In this document: positions 7,913 to 15,919 of the stretch, one piece after another
How the letters are laid out: each line of letters begins with the position of its first letter
Numbering within the stretch: the stretch's first letter is position 1
Source of the DNA: Lachnospiraceae bacterium
Lineage (GTDB): Bacteria; Bacillota; Clostridia; Lachnospirales; Lachnospiraceae
NCBI GenBank assembly: GCA_017621075.1
Contig: JAGATV010000012.1
Location: 1-45,643, forward strand
Direction: 5' to 3'
DNA length: 45,643 bases
The notes under the pieces: generated by a model
The model's input: the letters and a program-made list of their open reading frames with translations, nothing else
Database searches by the model: none
Told to the model about the DNA's origin: nothing
Position numbers and translations under genes: made by a program

Positions 7913-9277
7913 CTATTGCGCCCTGCCGTTTAGCTGACTGCCGATCTGATCTGCCAGCTTTTGTACCTGGGTGTTCACATCCTCCCCGTTCCAGATCCTG
8001 GAAAAAAGCACCTCCAACTGCAGCCAGTAATTGCCGGTCTCCATCATCTTGGGCAGGGAAACACTGTCCGCATATTCCAAGGCAAAGATCTGCAGGGCGT
8101 CATGACCGTCATTTGCATTCCTGTCTGCAGGAACTTTTCCGGTGCGCTCATACAGTTGTTTTGCATATTCTCCCGTCATATACGCCGCAAAATCATTGGC
8201 CAGGTCTTTGTTTTCGGAATAGCCGTTGATGACCACCACACCCGTCACGGAAAGGGATCTGCTCTCTAAGTCTGCGCTGACGTCCGGCATGGTGGTGATC
8301 CCATAGTCATAAACCAACCGCCCCTGCGCCTTCGCTTCTTCAAGGGTCCTTACCACATCCGTGGTGGCGATGGTAAACATGGTTTTGCCCTCTATGAAAT
8401 CCTGTATCACAGCCTCGTAAGTCACCGTGTCGGCCTCAATATAGAAAAACTGATTCAGCGCCTTGTACACTTCCAGGCACGCAAGGGTCCGGTCATTACA
8501 GATATCGATATTGGCATCATCGTCTCCGGCATCACCGCCCACCACCATGTATTTGCCCACAATCCAGTAATTGTAGAAAATATCGGAAACATCCCATTCC
8601 ATGACACCTTCCACACCTTCCGGTGCATCAAAGGTATCTGCGATGTTCAGCACATCATCCATGGTCACCGGTAAGGCACTCTCAAAATACTCCCCGGTCT
8701 TCTGTTTAAGAAGTGCTTCATCAGGAACGCCTTCCCCGTCCTCGCCGACAAGCTCTCTCTGTGCCTGCTGCCTTGCCCATTCCAGAAGATAGGTCTCATT
8801 ATACAGAAGGGCACTGGTCTCAAAAAACAAAGGATATCCCACGATCCTGTCATGATACGTCACCGCCGACACTGCTGCCGGAGGAAACTGTTCGCCTGAC
8901 CGGATGCTTTCCGCATTTCCTACCTCCGAAGCCAGTCCTGCAAGGTATGCCTTTTCCAGAGAATCATTGCTCAGGATATAGGCATCAGGGATCTGCTTTC
9001 CCTCTAAGGACGCTTTGTTGACCGCCTCCAGATATTCACTCTCGGAAACTAACACCGGGATGACCCTGACGCCCTCCCGTTCTCCGAAAGATACTGCTGC
9101 ACTGTTGATATAACTACTCAGCGTCTCATCCGAATACCAGAAATAGATGGTTTCCTTTTTGTCAAACCATGACAGTTTTTTTTCCGCCCCGCCCATCTGC
9201 AGGGTACTTCCGTATATTGTTACAGCAGCCATGGCAATCACAGCTGCTGTTGCAATGAGTTTCTTTTTCAGATCCAT
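7913..9277 (-). CDS. Extracellular solute-binding protein (family 1-like), orphan
   Basis: A 454-residue secreted binding protein in the style of sugar-binding family 1 proteins: an N-terminal hydrophobic segment (about 7-25), the early strand ETIYFWYS, KQIPDAYILSNDSL, GYPLFFETSALLYN and a closing helix near NYWLQLEVLFSRIW. There is no Cys after the hydrophobic segment, so it is not an obvious lipoprotein; it may stay anchored by that helix or be released. No permease or ATPase genes are adjacent. It begins 17 bases after argD with its own GGAG site, so it is probably cotranscribed with arginine genes. The ligand cannot be told from sequence. Confidence 0.8.
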   Translation of the reverse strand: MDLKKKLIATAAVIAMAAVTIYGSTLQMGGAEKKLSWFDKKETIYFWYSDETLSSYINSAAVSFGEREGVRVIPVLVSESEYLEAVNKASLEGKQIPDAYILSNDSLEKAYLAGLASEVGNAESIRSGEQFPPAAVSAVTYHDRIVGYPLFFETSALLYNETYLLEWARQQAQRELVGEDGEGVPDEALLKQKTGEYFESALPVTMDDVLNIADTFDAPEGVEGVMEWDVSDIFYNYWIVGKYMVVGGDAGDDDANIDICNDRTLACLEVYKALNQFFYIEADTVTYEAVIQDFIEGKTMFTIATTDVVRTLEEAKAQGRLVYDYGITTMPDVSADLESRSLSVTGVVVINGYSENKDLANDFAAYMTGEYAKQLYERTGKVPADRNANDGHDALQIFALEYADSVSLPKMMETGNYWLQLEVLFSRIWNGEDVNTQVQKLADQIGSQLNGRAQ

Positions 9278-9294
9278 GCTCTACTCCATAAATA

Positions 9295-10491
9295 TCATTC
9301 CCGGATACATTTGTCCAGAATGGCAATCATCTCATCTACATTTTCTGTGGTGATCACAAGAGGGGGCACGAAACGGATGATATCCGGACCTGCACTGATC
9401 AGGATCAGTCCGTTTTCCATAGCCTTGTTTATGATCCCGGAAACAGGGCGGTCAAACACAAGTCCCTGCATCAATCCAATTCCCCGTCTCTCAAGGATGC
9501 AGTCATACTTATCTGCAAGCTCCTCGAGACGCTTCTCCAGATAAGGAGCTACTTTCCTTACATTCTCTATTATATGGTCCTTCTCAAATAAATCAAGCAC
9601 TTTTTCCACAGCAGCACAAGCCAAAGGATTGCCGCCGTAGGTAGTACCGTGGTCCCCGGCCACAAGGGAGTGCAGCCCCACCTTCTCCGTCATCAGGAAA
9701 GCTCCCACAGGCACACCGCATCCCAGAGCCTTGGCGGTGGTCATGATGTCCGGCTTGATGCCGTAGCGCTGCCATGCATACATATATCCGGTGCGCCCCA
9801 TGCCACACTGCACTTCGTCAAAGATCAGCAGGATATCCCTCTCATCGCAGAGCGCACGAAGTTTTTTTAAGAATTCCTCCGTGGCAGGGAAAAGTCCTCC
9901 CTCCCCCTGTACCGGCTCCAACATGATGGCACAGGTCTTATCCGTCACCTGTGAAAGGACACTGTCAAAATCATTCAGGTCCGCAAATTTCACATTGCCG
10001 ATCAACGGCTCGAAGGGCTCCCTGTACTTGGGATTGCCGGTCACCGCCAATGCCCCCATGGTCCGTCCGTGGAAGGAATGGTTCATGGCAATGATCTCAT
10101 GGTCCGTGTGCCCATCCTTCAGATAAGCATATTTGCGGGCTGCCTTGATGGCACCCTCACAGGCCTCTGCCCCGGAATTGGTAAAGAATACCCGGTCCAT
10201 GCCGGATACCTTCTTAATCTTTTTGGCAGCCTCAACAGCAGGCACATTGTAATAATAATTGGAGGTGTGGATCAGCTTGTCGATCTGTGCCTTTAAGGCA
10301 TCATTGTATTCCCGGTTATGATAGCCAAGGGCAAAGACGGCGATTCCCGCCACAAAATCCAGATATTTTTTGCCGTCCATATCATACAGCCAGACACCCT
10401 CGCCCCTGTCCAGCACAATCTGGTAGCGATTGTAAGTGTGAAGCAGAGCTTCCTCCGCCTCTGCAATATAATTTTTCATCATTTCACTCAT
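9295..10491 (-). CDS. argD: Acetylornithine aminotransferase
   Basis: 398 residues, class III PLP-dependent aminotransferase of the AcOAT group. Visible are the N-terminal VLDRGEGVWLYD, the cofactor region NSGAEACEGAIKAARKY, the Asp of IFDEVQCGMGRTG, the PLP lysine in TTAKALGCGVPVG and the GTTYGGNPLAC phosphate-binding turn. It converts N-acetylglutamate semialdehyde to N-acetylornithine with glutamate. argB ends 15 bases upstream, and a solute-binding protein gene follows 17 bases downstream. Length is normal. Confidence 0.95.
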   Translation of the reverse strand: MSEMMKNYIAEAEEALLHTYNRYQIVLDRGEGVWLYDMDGKKYLDFVAGIAVFALGYHNREYNDALKAQIDKLIHTSNYYYNVPAVEAAKKIKKVSGMDRVFFTNSGAEACEGAIKAARKYAYLKDGHTDHEIIAMNHSFHGRTMGALAVTGNPKYREPFEPLIGNVKFADLNDFDSVLSQVTDKTCAIMLEPVQGEGGLFPATEEFLKKLRALCDERDILLIFDEVQCGMGRTGYMYAWQRYGIKPDIMTTAKALGCGVPVGAFLMTEKVGLHSLVAGDHGTTYGGNPLACAAVEKVLDLFEKDHIIENVRKVAPYLEKRLEELADKYDCILERRGIGLMQGLVFDRPVSGIINKAMENGLILISAGPDIIRFVPPLVITTENVDEMIAILDKCIRE

Positions 10492-10506
10492 GGTCTTTCC
10501 TCCGTT

Positions 10507-11436
10507 TTAGACATGCTCCGGACAGAATTTATCCCTGCGGATTCCCTTTGCCAGATTGTCATCATCCGAAATGATTGCAGTTCCCACACCTTCATTGGTG
10601 AAGATTTCCAGAAGCAGGCAGTGTGGCACACGGCCGTCCAGGATATGTACCCGGCTGACGCCGTTACGGATGGCCGAGGTGCAGTTATTCAGCTTGGGCA
10701 GCATACCGCCGCCGATGATCCCGCTGTTTATCAGCTCATCGGCCTCGGAAGCAGTCAGCCTGGAAATAAAGGAATCCTTGTCATTGATATCGCGGTATAA
10801 GCCTTCGATGTCCGTTAAGAATACCAGCTTATCCGCGCCCACAGCCTTTGCAATGGCACACGCCGCATCATCCGCATTGATATTGTAGGTGTCAAAATGA
10901 TCGTCCATGCCCACAGGTGCCACAATGGGAAGAAAATCATTTTCCAGAAGGTCATAGAGGATCTTGGCATCCACTTCCTTTACATCCCCCACATAACCGA
11001 TATCCTGTCCGTCGGAATACTTCTTGTCTACCTTTAAGAGACCGCCGTCCTTGCCGCTGATGCCCACAGCCTTCACACCCAGCTCCTGCACCATGGTCAC
11101 CAGGCTCTTGTTGACTCTGCCCAACACCATCTCTGCGATTTCCATGGTCTCTGCATCGGTAACCCTCAGTCCGTTCACGAACTGTGCTTCCTTGCCTACC
11201 TTGCCCACCCAGTTGCTGATGGCCTTGCCGCCGCCGTGGACGATGATGGGCTTGAAGCCTACCAGTTTCAGCAAAGTGACATCCTTGATGACATTCTTCT
11301 GAAGCTCCTCGTTGCTCATAGCGCTTCCGCCGTACTTTACCACAATGATCTTGCGGTTGAAACGCTGTATGTAGGGCAATGCCTCAATCAGTACTTCTGC
11401 TTTCTGCATGATCTTCTGCATATCTTTTTGTTCCAT
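10507..11436 (-). CDS. argB: Acetylglutamate kinase
   Basis: 309 residues of the amino-acid kinase fold: VVKYGGSAM near the N-terminus, IVHGGGKAI for substrate binding, [12 protein letters not shown] and GGMLPKLN in the second half. An N-terminal helix of about 20 residues ([16 protein letters not shown]) precedes the kinase core. In this family such a helix is typical of hexameric enzymes inhibited by arginine, which fits a pathway using ArgJ. ATG at 11436 has AAAGGA upstream. It sits between the flavodoxin gene and argD. Confidence 0.95.
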   Translation of the reverse strand: MEQKDMQKIMQKAEVLIEALPYIQRFNRKIIVVKYGGSAMSNEELQKNVIKDVTLLKLVGFKPIIVHGGGKAISNWVGKVGKEAQFVNGLRVTDAETMEIAEMVLGRVNKSLVTMVQELGVKAVGISGKDGGLLKVDKKYSDGQDIGYVGDVKEVDAKILYDLLENDFLPIVAPVGMDDHFDTYNINADDAACAIAKAVGADKLVFLTDIEGLYRDINDKDSFISRLTASEADELINSGIIGGGMLPKLNNCTSAIRNGVSRVHILDGRVPHCLLLEIFTNEGVGTAIISDDDNLAKGIRRDKFCPEHV

Positions 11437-11472
11437 AACGTGTTTCCTTTCCCTGATTCCCTGATCTCTTGT

Positions 11473-12036
11473 TTATTGTTCCAGGCTCCCGCACTGTTCC
11501 TGCACATAGGCGATGAGAGGCTGTATGGCTGCCCTGTCTGTCAGATCCACTGCTTTCCCGTAGGAATCCAACATATCCCTCTCCTGGGCAGTGAGCATAC
11601 CGGGCTCCTTCTTTTGCAGTATTTTGATGAGCATGGACATGATGCTTCTGTCCGCAAAGGACAATTGCGAATAGTCGATCCCGCCCCGGAAATGAAAGAT
11701 CTTTACATTTTTTTCGGTGTCCGCTGTCATTTTCTGACGAAGCACGGTCTCGACACTCTCTGCATTTTGAACATCCTTCGGATCTGACAGTCCACAGGTA
11801 AAGAGGATCAGGCTTTTATCCTGCATGGTATGAAAAGCTTTTATGACAGCCTCCGCTCCACTGACCTTCCCCGCATAGACGCCGCCTCCGTAGATGATGA
11901 CATCATATTGCTTCAGAGCATCCTTTTTGATCTGCTTTCTCTCAAACAGATCACAGGATAATTCCTCTGCGATCCACTGCGCATACTTTTTGGTACTGCC
12001 GTATTTTGACTCATATATCACTACCGCATTTTTCAT
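11473..12036 (-). CDS. Flavodoxin-domain protein (HemG-like)
   Basis: 187 residues. The FMN phosphate-binding loop is at the N-terminus (YESKYGSTKKYA), followed by YDVIIYGGGVYAGK and LILFTCGLSDP, as in the flavodoxin_5/HemG-like group. It probably carries electrons or reduces a small substrate; no heme genes are nearby, so protoporphyrinogen oxidase activity is only a possibility. The ATG has GGAGGAGG upstream. It lies within the arginine cluster between a GNAT gene and argB, although it has no known role in arginine synthesis. Confidence 0.8.
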   Translation of the reverse strand: MKNAVVIYESKYGSTKKYAQWIAEELSCDLFERKQIKKDALKQYDVIIYGGGVYAGKVSGAEAVIKAFHTMQDKSLILFTCGLSDPKDVQNAESVETVLRQKMTADTEKNVKIFHFRGGIDYSQLSFADRSIMSMLIKILQKKEPGMLTAQERDMLDSYGKAVDLTDRAAIQPLIAYVQEQCGSLEQ

Positions 12037-12085
12037 ATTGTGTCTGCCTCCTCCAAGGTCGCTTTCTCAAGGATTCCTTTGAAAA

Positions 12086-12553
12086 CTACTTTTCATAAGA
12101 AATCAGTGTCAGCTTATCATTGACAACCTCTGTTCTGCCTGTCTGCCGATATCCCATCTTTTCGTACAGGTGGCAATTGCCCTTTTCCGTTTCGATAGTG
12201 TCTAATTCCCAATCAGAATCTCCGTGTAATCTTTCTGCTTCCAGGATAGCATCTTGTGCAATCCCTTTATTTCTAAATTCCGGCAAAACAAATATTGGCG
12301 AGATCCGCTTTCTTTTTCCGTTCTCCTTTTTATCCACGATGCGGATTGCTCCTACAATATTATCACAATATTGAATGAAATAGAAAAATGTGAATGGCTG
12401 TTTCAATCTCATGACGACCTTTTCTATCGGCTCGTTCGCCGGATTGGTATCCATATCCTGATACTTTGCAAGCAATCCCGCAAATGCCTCTCTCTGCATC
12501 TTCCATATCTTTTCGGCATCCTCCACCGTCGCTCTTATCAATTCCGTCTTCAT
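12086..12553 (-). CDS. GNAT-family N-acetyltransferase
   Basis: About 155 residues. GNAT features are the IRIVDKKENGKRKRISPIFV strands leading into the acetyl-CoA loop LPEFRNKGIAQDAI, and the C-terminal NCHLYEKMGYRQTG. The CoA loop keeps the R..G.A pattern. The start is ATG 12553 or the adjacent GTG 12556; AAGGGG precedes both and overlaps the stop of the gene upstream. The substrate is unknown. It sits in the arginine cluster before the flavodoxin gene. Confidence 0.85.
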   Translation of the reverse strand: MKTELIRATVEDAEKIWKMQREAFAGLLAKYQDMDTNPANEPIEKVVMRLKQPFTFFYFIQYCDNIVGAIRIVDKKENGKRKRISPIFVLPEFRNKGIAQDAILEAERLHGDSDWELDTIETEKGNCHLYEKMGYRQTGRTEVVNDKLTLISYEK

Positions 12554-12565
12554 CACACAGACCCC

Positions 12566-12769
12566 TTATGCTTCTTCTCTTCCTTCGTATTCCGGCAAAT
12601 AACGTAAATATGGCTTTTTCCAGAACTCCTGCTTACAAAAATACAGCATCCAGGTTACCCAATAGAAAATAGTTTCCTGAGCAGGAAATTTTTTCAGATA
12701 AACCACATTTGGGATCAAAAGAAGGATGACGATCATCATACCAAACAGGTTGATCCAGTCAAAACCGAT
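12566..12769 (-). CDS. Small membrane protein, start uncertain (possible frameshift)
   Basis: On the minus strand an open frame reads GFDWINLFGMMIVILLLIPN, then FYWVTWMLYFCKQEFWKKPY and ends YEGREEA at TAA (12566-12568). It has one clear membrane helix and a basic, aromatic second half. No good start codon exists in frame: the first ATG (12739) falls inside the helix and has no ribosome site. The frame begins next to a run of seven G (12770-12776 region). With six G the ATG of a frame overlapping the argJ end would join it, giving a start of the form MRIIVPDLTGG. So either a rare start or an indel in the G tract is involved. I do not recognise the family. The stop overlaps the ribosome site of the next gene, which argues it is real. 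Confidence 0.5.
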   Translation of the reverse strand: MGFDWINLFGMMIVILLLIPNVVYLKKFPAQETIFYWVTWMLYFCKQEFWKKPYLRYLPEYEGREEA

Positions 12770-12783
12770 CCCCCCCTGTAAGA

Positions 12784-14007
12784 TCAGGAACGATAATCCG
12801 CATTGATCTTAACATAGTCATAGCTTAAGTCACAGCCCCAGGCAGTGGCCTGGGCATCTCCCATATGCATATCAACCAGGGCAGTCACTTCCGGGTCGGA
12901 AAGGATCCTGGTGGCTTCCTCTTCACTGTAATCGCAGGCAACACCATTTCCGAAAATATGGATCTTGCCGCTCTTACTCTGGAAATAGAGATCCACATTC
13001 TCAGGATCGAACTTGACCCCGGAATAGCCAAGGGCACACAGAATGCGGCCCCAGTTTGCATCATGTCCGAAGATCGCAGCCTTGGTCAGAGAGGAGCAGA
13101 TCACAGATTTTGCCAGGATGCGGGCATCCTCCTTGGTGGCTGCGCCCACTACCCTGGTCTCAAAAAGTGCAGTGGCCCCTTCCCCATCCCCTGCCATCTT
13201 CTTTGCAAGGTAAGTGGTGATAAAGTGCAGTGCCTCACAGAATGCGGTGTAATCCTCACCTTCTGCCACGATCTTTTCATTTTCTGCCAGGCCGTTTGCA
13301 AGGACCAGCAGGGTATCATTGGTGGAAGTATCGCCGTCCACGGAAATCATGTTAAAGGAATCCACCACATCGGCACTGACTGCCTTCTGCAGCAGTTCCT
13401 TGGAAATATTCACATCCGTGGTCACAAATCCGAGCATGGTGCACATATTGGGATGGATCATGCCGGAGCCCTTGCACATACCGCCCAGCGTCACGGTCCT
13501 GCCGCCGATGGTGGTCTCCACTGCGATCTGTTTATATATGGTATCGGTGGTCATGATGGCCTTTGCGGCATCCAGACCCGCATCCAAAGTATCCGCCTTT
13601 GCCGCTACGAGCTTTTCAATCCCGGCCGTGATGCGGTCCACCGGGATCTGCATCCCAATGACGCCGGTGGAAGCCACCAGTACCGCCTCCGTGGGAATCC
13701 CCAAAAGCTTTCCGGCGCACTCTGCTTCTGCCTGACAGCAGGAAAGGCCCTGGCTGCCGGTGCAGGCATTGGCAATCCCGGAGTTCACCACAACCGCCTG
13801 TACGAAGGAAGATTCCTCCACCAGCTTCTTATCCCAGAGCACAGGTGCCGCTTTCACCACGTTGGTGGTAAAGGTTCCTGCCGCCTTACAGGGTGCCTGG
13901 CTGTAGACCAGTGCCATATCCTTCCGGTTCTGATATTTGATGCAGGCCTCCACGCCTGCTGCCTCAAAGCCTTTTGCTGCGGTTACACCGCCTTCTATCT
14001 GACGCAT
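12784..14007 (-). CDS. argJ: Bifunctional ornithine acetyltransferase / N-acetylglutamate synthase
   Basis: 407 residues. ArgJ cleaves itself before a Thr nucleophile; here that is Thr190 in KGSGMIHPNMCTMLGF, with Cys replacing the more common Ala before it. Other family blocks are VVVNSGIANACTG, STGVIGMQIP and DGDTSTNDTLL. It moves the acetyl group from acetylornithine to glutamate and may also use acetyl-CoA. I chose the ATG at 14007 (MRQIEGG) because AAAAGGAGAGAGG stands right before it; the longer frame has no such site. It follows a GNAT gene by 19 bases. Confidence 0.95.
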   Translation of the reverse strand: MRQIEGGVTAAKGFEAAGVEACIKYQNRKDMALVYSQAPCKAAGTFTTNVVKAAPVLWDKKLVEESSFVQAVVVNSGIANACTGSQGLSCCQAEAECAGKLLGIPTEAVLVASTGVIGMQIPVDRITAGIEKLVAAKADTLDAGLDAAKAIMTTDTIYKQIAVETTIGGRTVTLGGMCKGSGMIHPNMCTMLGFVTTDVNISKELLQKAVSADVVDSFNMISVDGDTSTNDTLLVLANGLAENEKIVAEGEDYTAFCEALHFITTYLAKKMAGDGEGATALFETRVVGAATKEDARILAKSVICSSLTKAAIFGHDANWGRILCALGYSGVKFDPENVDLYFQSKSGKIHIFGNGVACDYSEEEATRILSDPEVTALVDMHMGDAQATAWGCDLSYDYVKINADYRS

Positions 14008-14026
14008 ATCCTCTCTCCTTTTCCCG

Positions 14027-14491
14027 TTACTGGTTGAATGCCGTGATATTTTCCTCATTCAGCGTAAAGTCATAATAATTCAGATCCTCTCTCCTGGTCC
14101 AGCCGATGCAGTTCCAGAACGCATTTCCCACATCATTCCGGGTAAAGGCGATCAGGCTCACCTTGTTGATCTGCTCCGCCTTCAGGGCATTCATACAGTG
14201 GACCACCATGGCCTTACCGATGCCCATGCGTCTGTAGTCCTGGCGCACGCACACATGGTACAGACAGCCTCTTCTGCCGTCGTGCCCGCACAGGATACCG
14301 CCCACAATGGCACCGTCCTCCGCCACTGCCACCACACTGGTGTCGGGATTTCTCTTTAAGAATCGCTCCACGCCCTCCCTGGAATCATCGATGCTTCGGA
14401 TACCGAAACCGTGAATCGTCATCCACAGGGCCTTGAGCCCCTCATAATCCCCGCTTGTCATGGTCCTTATGGTAAACTGCTTCTCACTCAT
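14027..14491 (-). CDS. GNAT-family N-acetyltransferase between argC and argJ
   Basis: 154 residues. The start at 14491 (MSEKQFTIR) is set by AAGAGGAAAG just upstream. The GNAT core is clear: GAIVGGILCGHDGRRG, YHVCVRQDYRRMGIGKAMV with the acetyl-CoA R..G.GKA loop, and NAFWNCIGWTRREDLNYYDF. It lies between argC and argJ with short gaps. A role in acetylating glutamate or another arginine intermediate is possible, but ArgJ already covers that step and the sequence does not decide it. Confidence 0.88.
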   Translation of the reverse strand: MSEKQFTIRTMTSGDYEGLKALWMTIHGFGIRSIDDSREGVERFLKRNPDTSVVAVAEDGAIVGGILCGHDGRRGCLYHVCVRQDYRRMGIGKAMVVHCMNALKAEQINKVSLIAFTRNDVGNAFWNCIGWTRREDLNYYDFTLNEENITAFNQ

Positions 14492-14567
14492 ACTTTCCTC
14501 TTTCCTGATCCTGTTTCCCACATCCGGCCCTGCATTACCAAAAGCTGTCCGGACACGGCCATCCTGC

Positions 14568-15626
14568 CTACGGGAAGCAGGGCACCAATTCCAGCCCTTC
14601 GCTTTCCTTCAGTCCAAAGAGCAGATTCATATTCTGCACTGCCTGGCCTGCAGCACCCTTCACCAGATTGTCCAGTGCCCCCATCATGATGATGCGGCCG
14701 GTGCGCTCATCAATAACAAAGTTGATATCCACATAGTTGCTGCCTTCCACCCACTTGGTTTCCGGGCAGACACCCTGTTCAAGCACACGGACAAATTTTT
14801 CCTCACCGTAATAGTTATCATAGACAGCCTTGATCTCCTCATAAGAAGGCAGGGAACCGTCCGGCTTTCTTTTGAGAGCGGCATACTCTGTAGCCAGAAT
14901 GCCTCTGTTCATGGGCACCAGATGCGGCGTGAAATTGATGGTCATACTGCGGCCTGCCGCATAGCCTAACTGCTCCTCGATCTCCGGCGTATGACGATGG
15001 CTTGCCACGCCGTAAGCCTTCATGTTCTCATTGACCTCGCAGAACAGATTTTGCACCTTGGCCCCTCTTCCGGCACCGGAGGTCCCGGACTTGGCATCCA
15101 CGATCAGGGTGTCCACATCGATCAGCCCTTCCTTTACCAGGGGATACGCCGTCAGGATGGAACAGGTGGTATAGCAGCCGGGATTGGCCACCAGACGGGT
15201 CTTTTCCGTGATCTTCCCTCTGTTGATCTCACAGAGACCGTACACGGCTTCCTCAATGAACTGAGGGGACTTATGCTCGATTCCGTACCATTTCTCATAA
15301 ACCTCCACATCCTTGATGCGGTAGTCCGCAGACAGATCCACGATCTTGGCCTTGGACAGGATCTCCTCCGTCAGAAGCCCTGCCAGGAAGCCCTGGGGCG
15401 TGGCCGTAAAGATCACATCCACCTGCTCTGCCAGCTTGGCAAGATCATCATCCCTGCAGACATCCTCCACGATCCGGAACATGTTTTGGTAAACTTCGCT
15501 GTATTTTTTATCTATGTAGCTTCGGGAGCCGTACCACACGATCTGTGCCTCCCTGTGGTTCATCAAGATCCTTACCAACTCACCGCCGGCATATCCGGTA
15601 GCCCCGATAATCCCTACTTTGATCAT
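14568..15626 (-). CDS. argC: N-acetyl-gamma-glutamyl-phosphate reductase
   Basis: 352 residues. The N-terminal dinucleotide-binding motif is GIIGATGYAGGELVRIL; the catalytic Cys is in ANPGCYTT; the conserved His is in SHRHTPEIEEQLG. It reduces acetylglutamyl phosphate to the semialdehyde with NADPH. First gene of the arginine cluster, with AAAGGAG before the ATG. A promoter and two ArgR-type boxes lie upstream in the 290-base gap to the divergent regulator gene. Confidence 0.95.
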   Translation of the reverse strand: MIKVGIIGATGYAGGELVRILMNHREAQIVWYGSRSYIDKKYSEVYQNMFRIVEDVCRDDDLAKLAEQVDVIFTATPQGFLAGLLTEEILSKAKIVDLSADYRIKDVEVYEKWYGIEHKSPQFIEEAVYGLCEINRGKITEKTRLVANPGCYTTCSILTAYPLVKEGLIDVDTLIVDAKSGTSGAGRGAKVQNLFCEVNENMKAYGVASHRHTPEIEEQLGYAAGRSMTINFTPHLVPMNRGILATEYAALKRKPDGSLPSYEEIKAVYDNYYGEEKFVRVLEQGVCPETKWVEGSNYVDINFVIDERTGRIIMMGALDNLVKGAAGQAVQNMNLLFGLKESEGLELVPCFP

Positions 15627-15660
15627 AAAAATTTCTCCTTTGAAACATTACTCTTTTGTA

Positions 15661-15688
15661 ATCATACCACTTTTTGGATAAATGTCTA
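15661..15688 (-). promoter_or_regulatory. Probable argC promoter
   Basis: Minus strand: TAGACA (15683-15688), 16-base spacer, TATGAT (15661-15666), about 35 bases before the argC ATG. It is the best sigma-A-type match in the gap. The ArgR-type boxes lie 35-95 bases upstream of its -35 box, so they do not directly overlap it. Confidence 0.5.
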
Positions 15689-15721
15689 CTACTTTTTTCA
15701 TTTTTATGCACTTTGTTTTCA

Positions 15722-15739
15722 AATGAATGTATATTTATA
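15722..15739. promoter_or_regulatory. ArgR/AhrC-type box, argC upstream region, copy 1
   Basis: AATGAATGTATATTTATA fits the Gram-positive ARG-box pattern WNTGAATWWWWATTCANW at 16 of 18 positions by eye. A second copy lies 26 bases away, as expected for a hexameric ArgR that binds paired boxes. Confidence 0.55.
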
Positions 15740-15765
15740 CTATTATTCTTGAATATTCTTCTATA

Positions 15766-15783
15766 ATTGAATACTTATTCTGT
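15766..15783. promoter_or_regulatory. ArgR/AhrC-type box, argC upstream region, copy 2
   Basis: ATTGAATACTTATTCTGT matches the ARG-box pattern at 16 of 18 positions. A weaker half-site, TGAATATTC, lies between the two copies (about 15750-15758). Confidence 0.55.
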
Positions 15784-15833
15784 TTCTCCGCATAATTGCC
15801 CCTCCCGGCATCCCGGAAACGTAAATTCAGAAA

Positions 15834-15864
15834 TTTGTAAGATTTAGGAGGTTTTTTTGTAAGA
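15834..15864 (+). repeat. Direct repeat, candidate response-regulator site
   Basis: TTTGTAAGA occurs at 15834-15842 and 15856-15864, exactly 22 bases apart (two helical turns). OmpR-family regulators bind direct repeats, and the repeat sits about 60-85 bases upstream of the regulator gene at 15920. TTGTAA of the second copy could also be the -35 box of a weak promoter with GATATA at 15881-15886 (18-base spacer). Autoregulation is an inference. Confidence 0.4.
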
Positions 15865-15919
15865 ATAATCTGATATAGTAGATATATAGCAAAATACTGA
15901 CTCTGCAAAGGATAAATTT

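Noticed and set aside
12865-14037. Long open frame of 390 codons on the plus strand, opposite argJ
   Set aside because: It is a shadow of argJ: no ribosome site, His/Cys/Gly-rich composition and no family resemblance, while the minus frame is clearly ArgJ.
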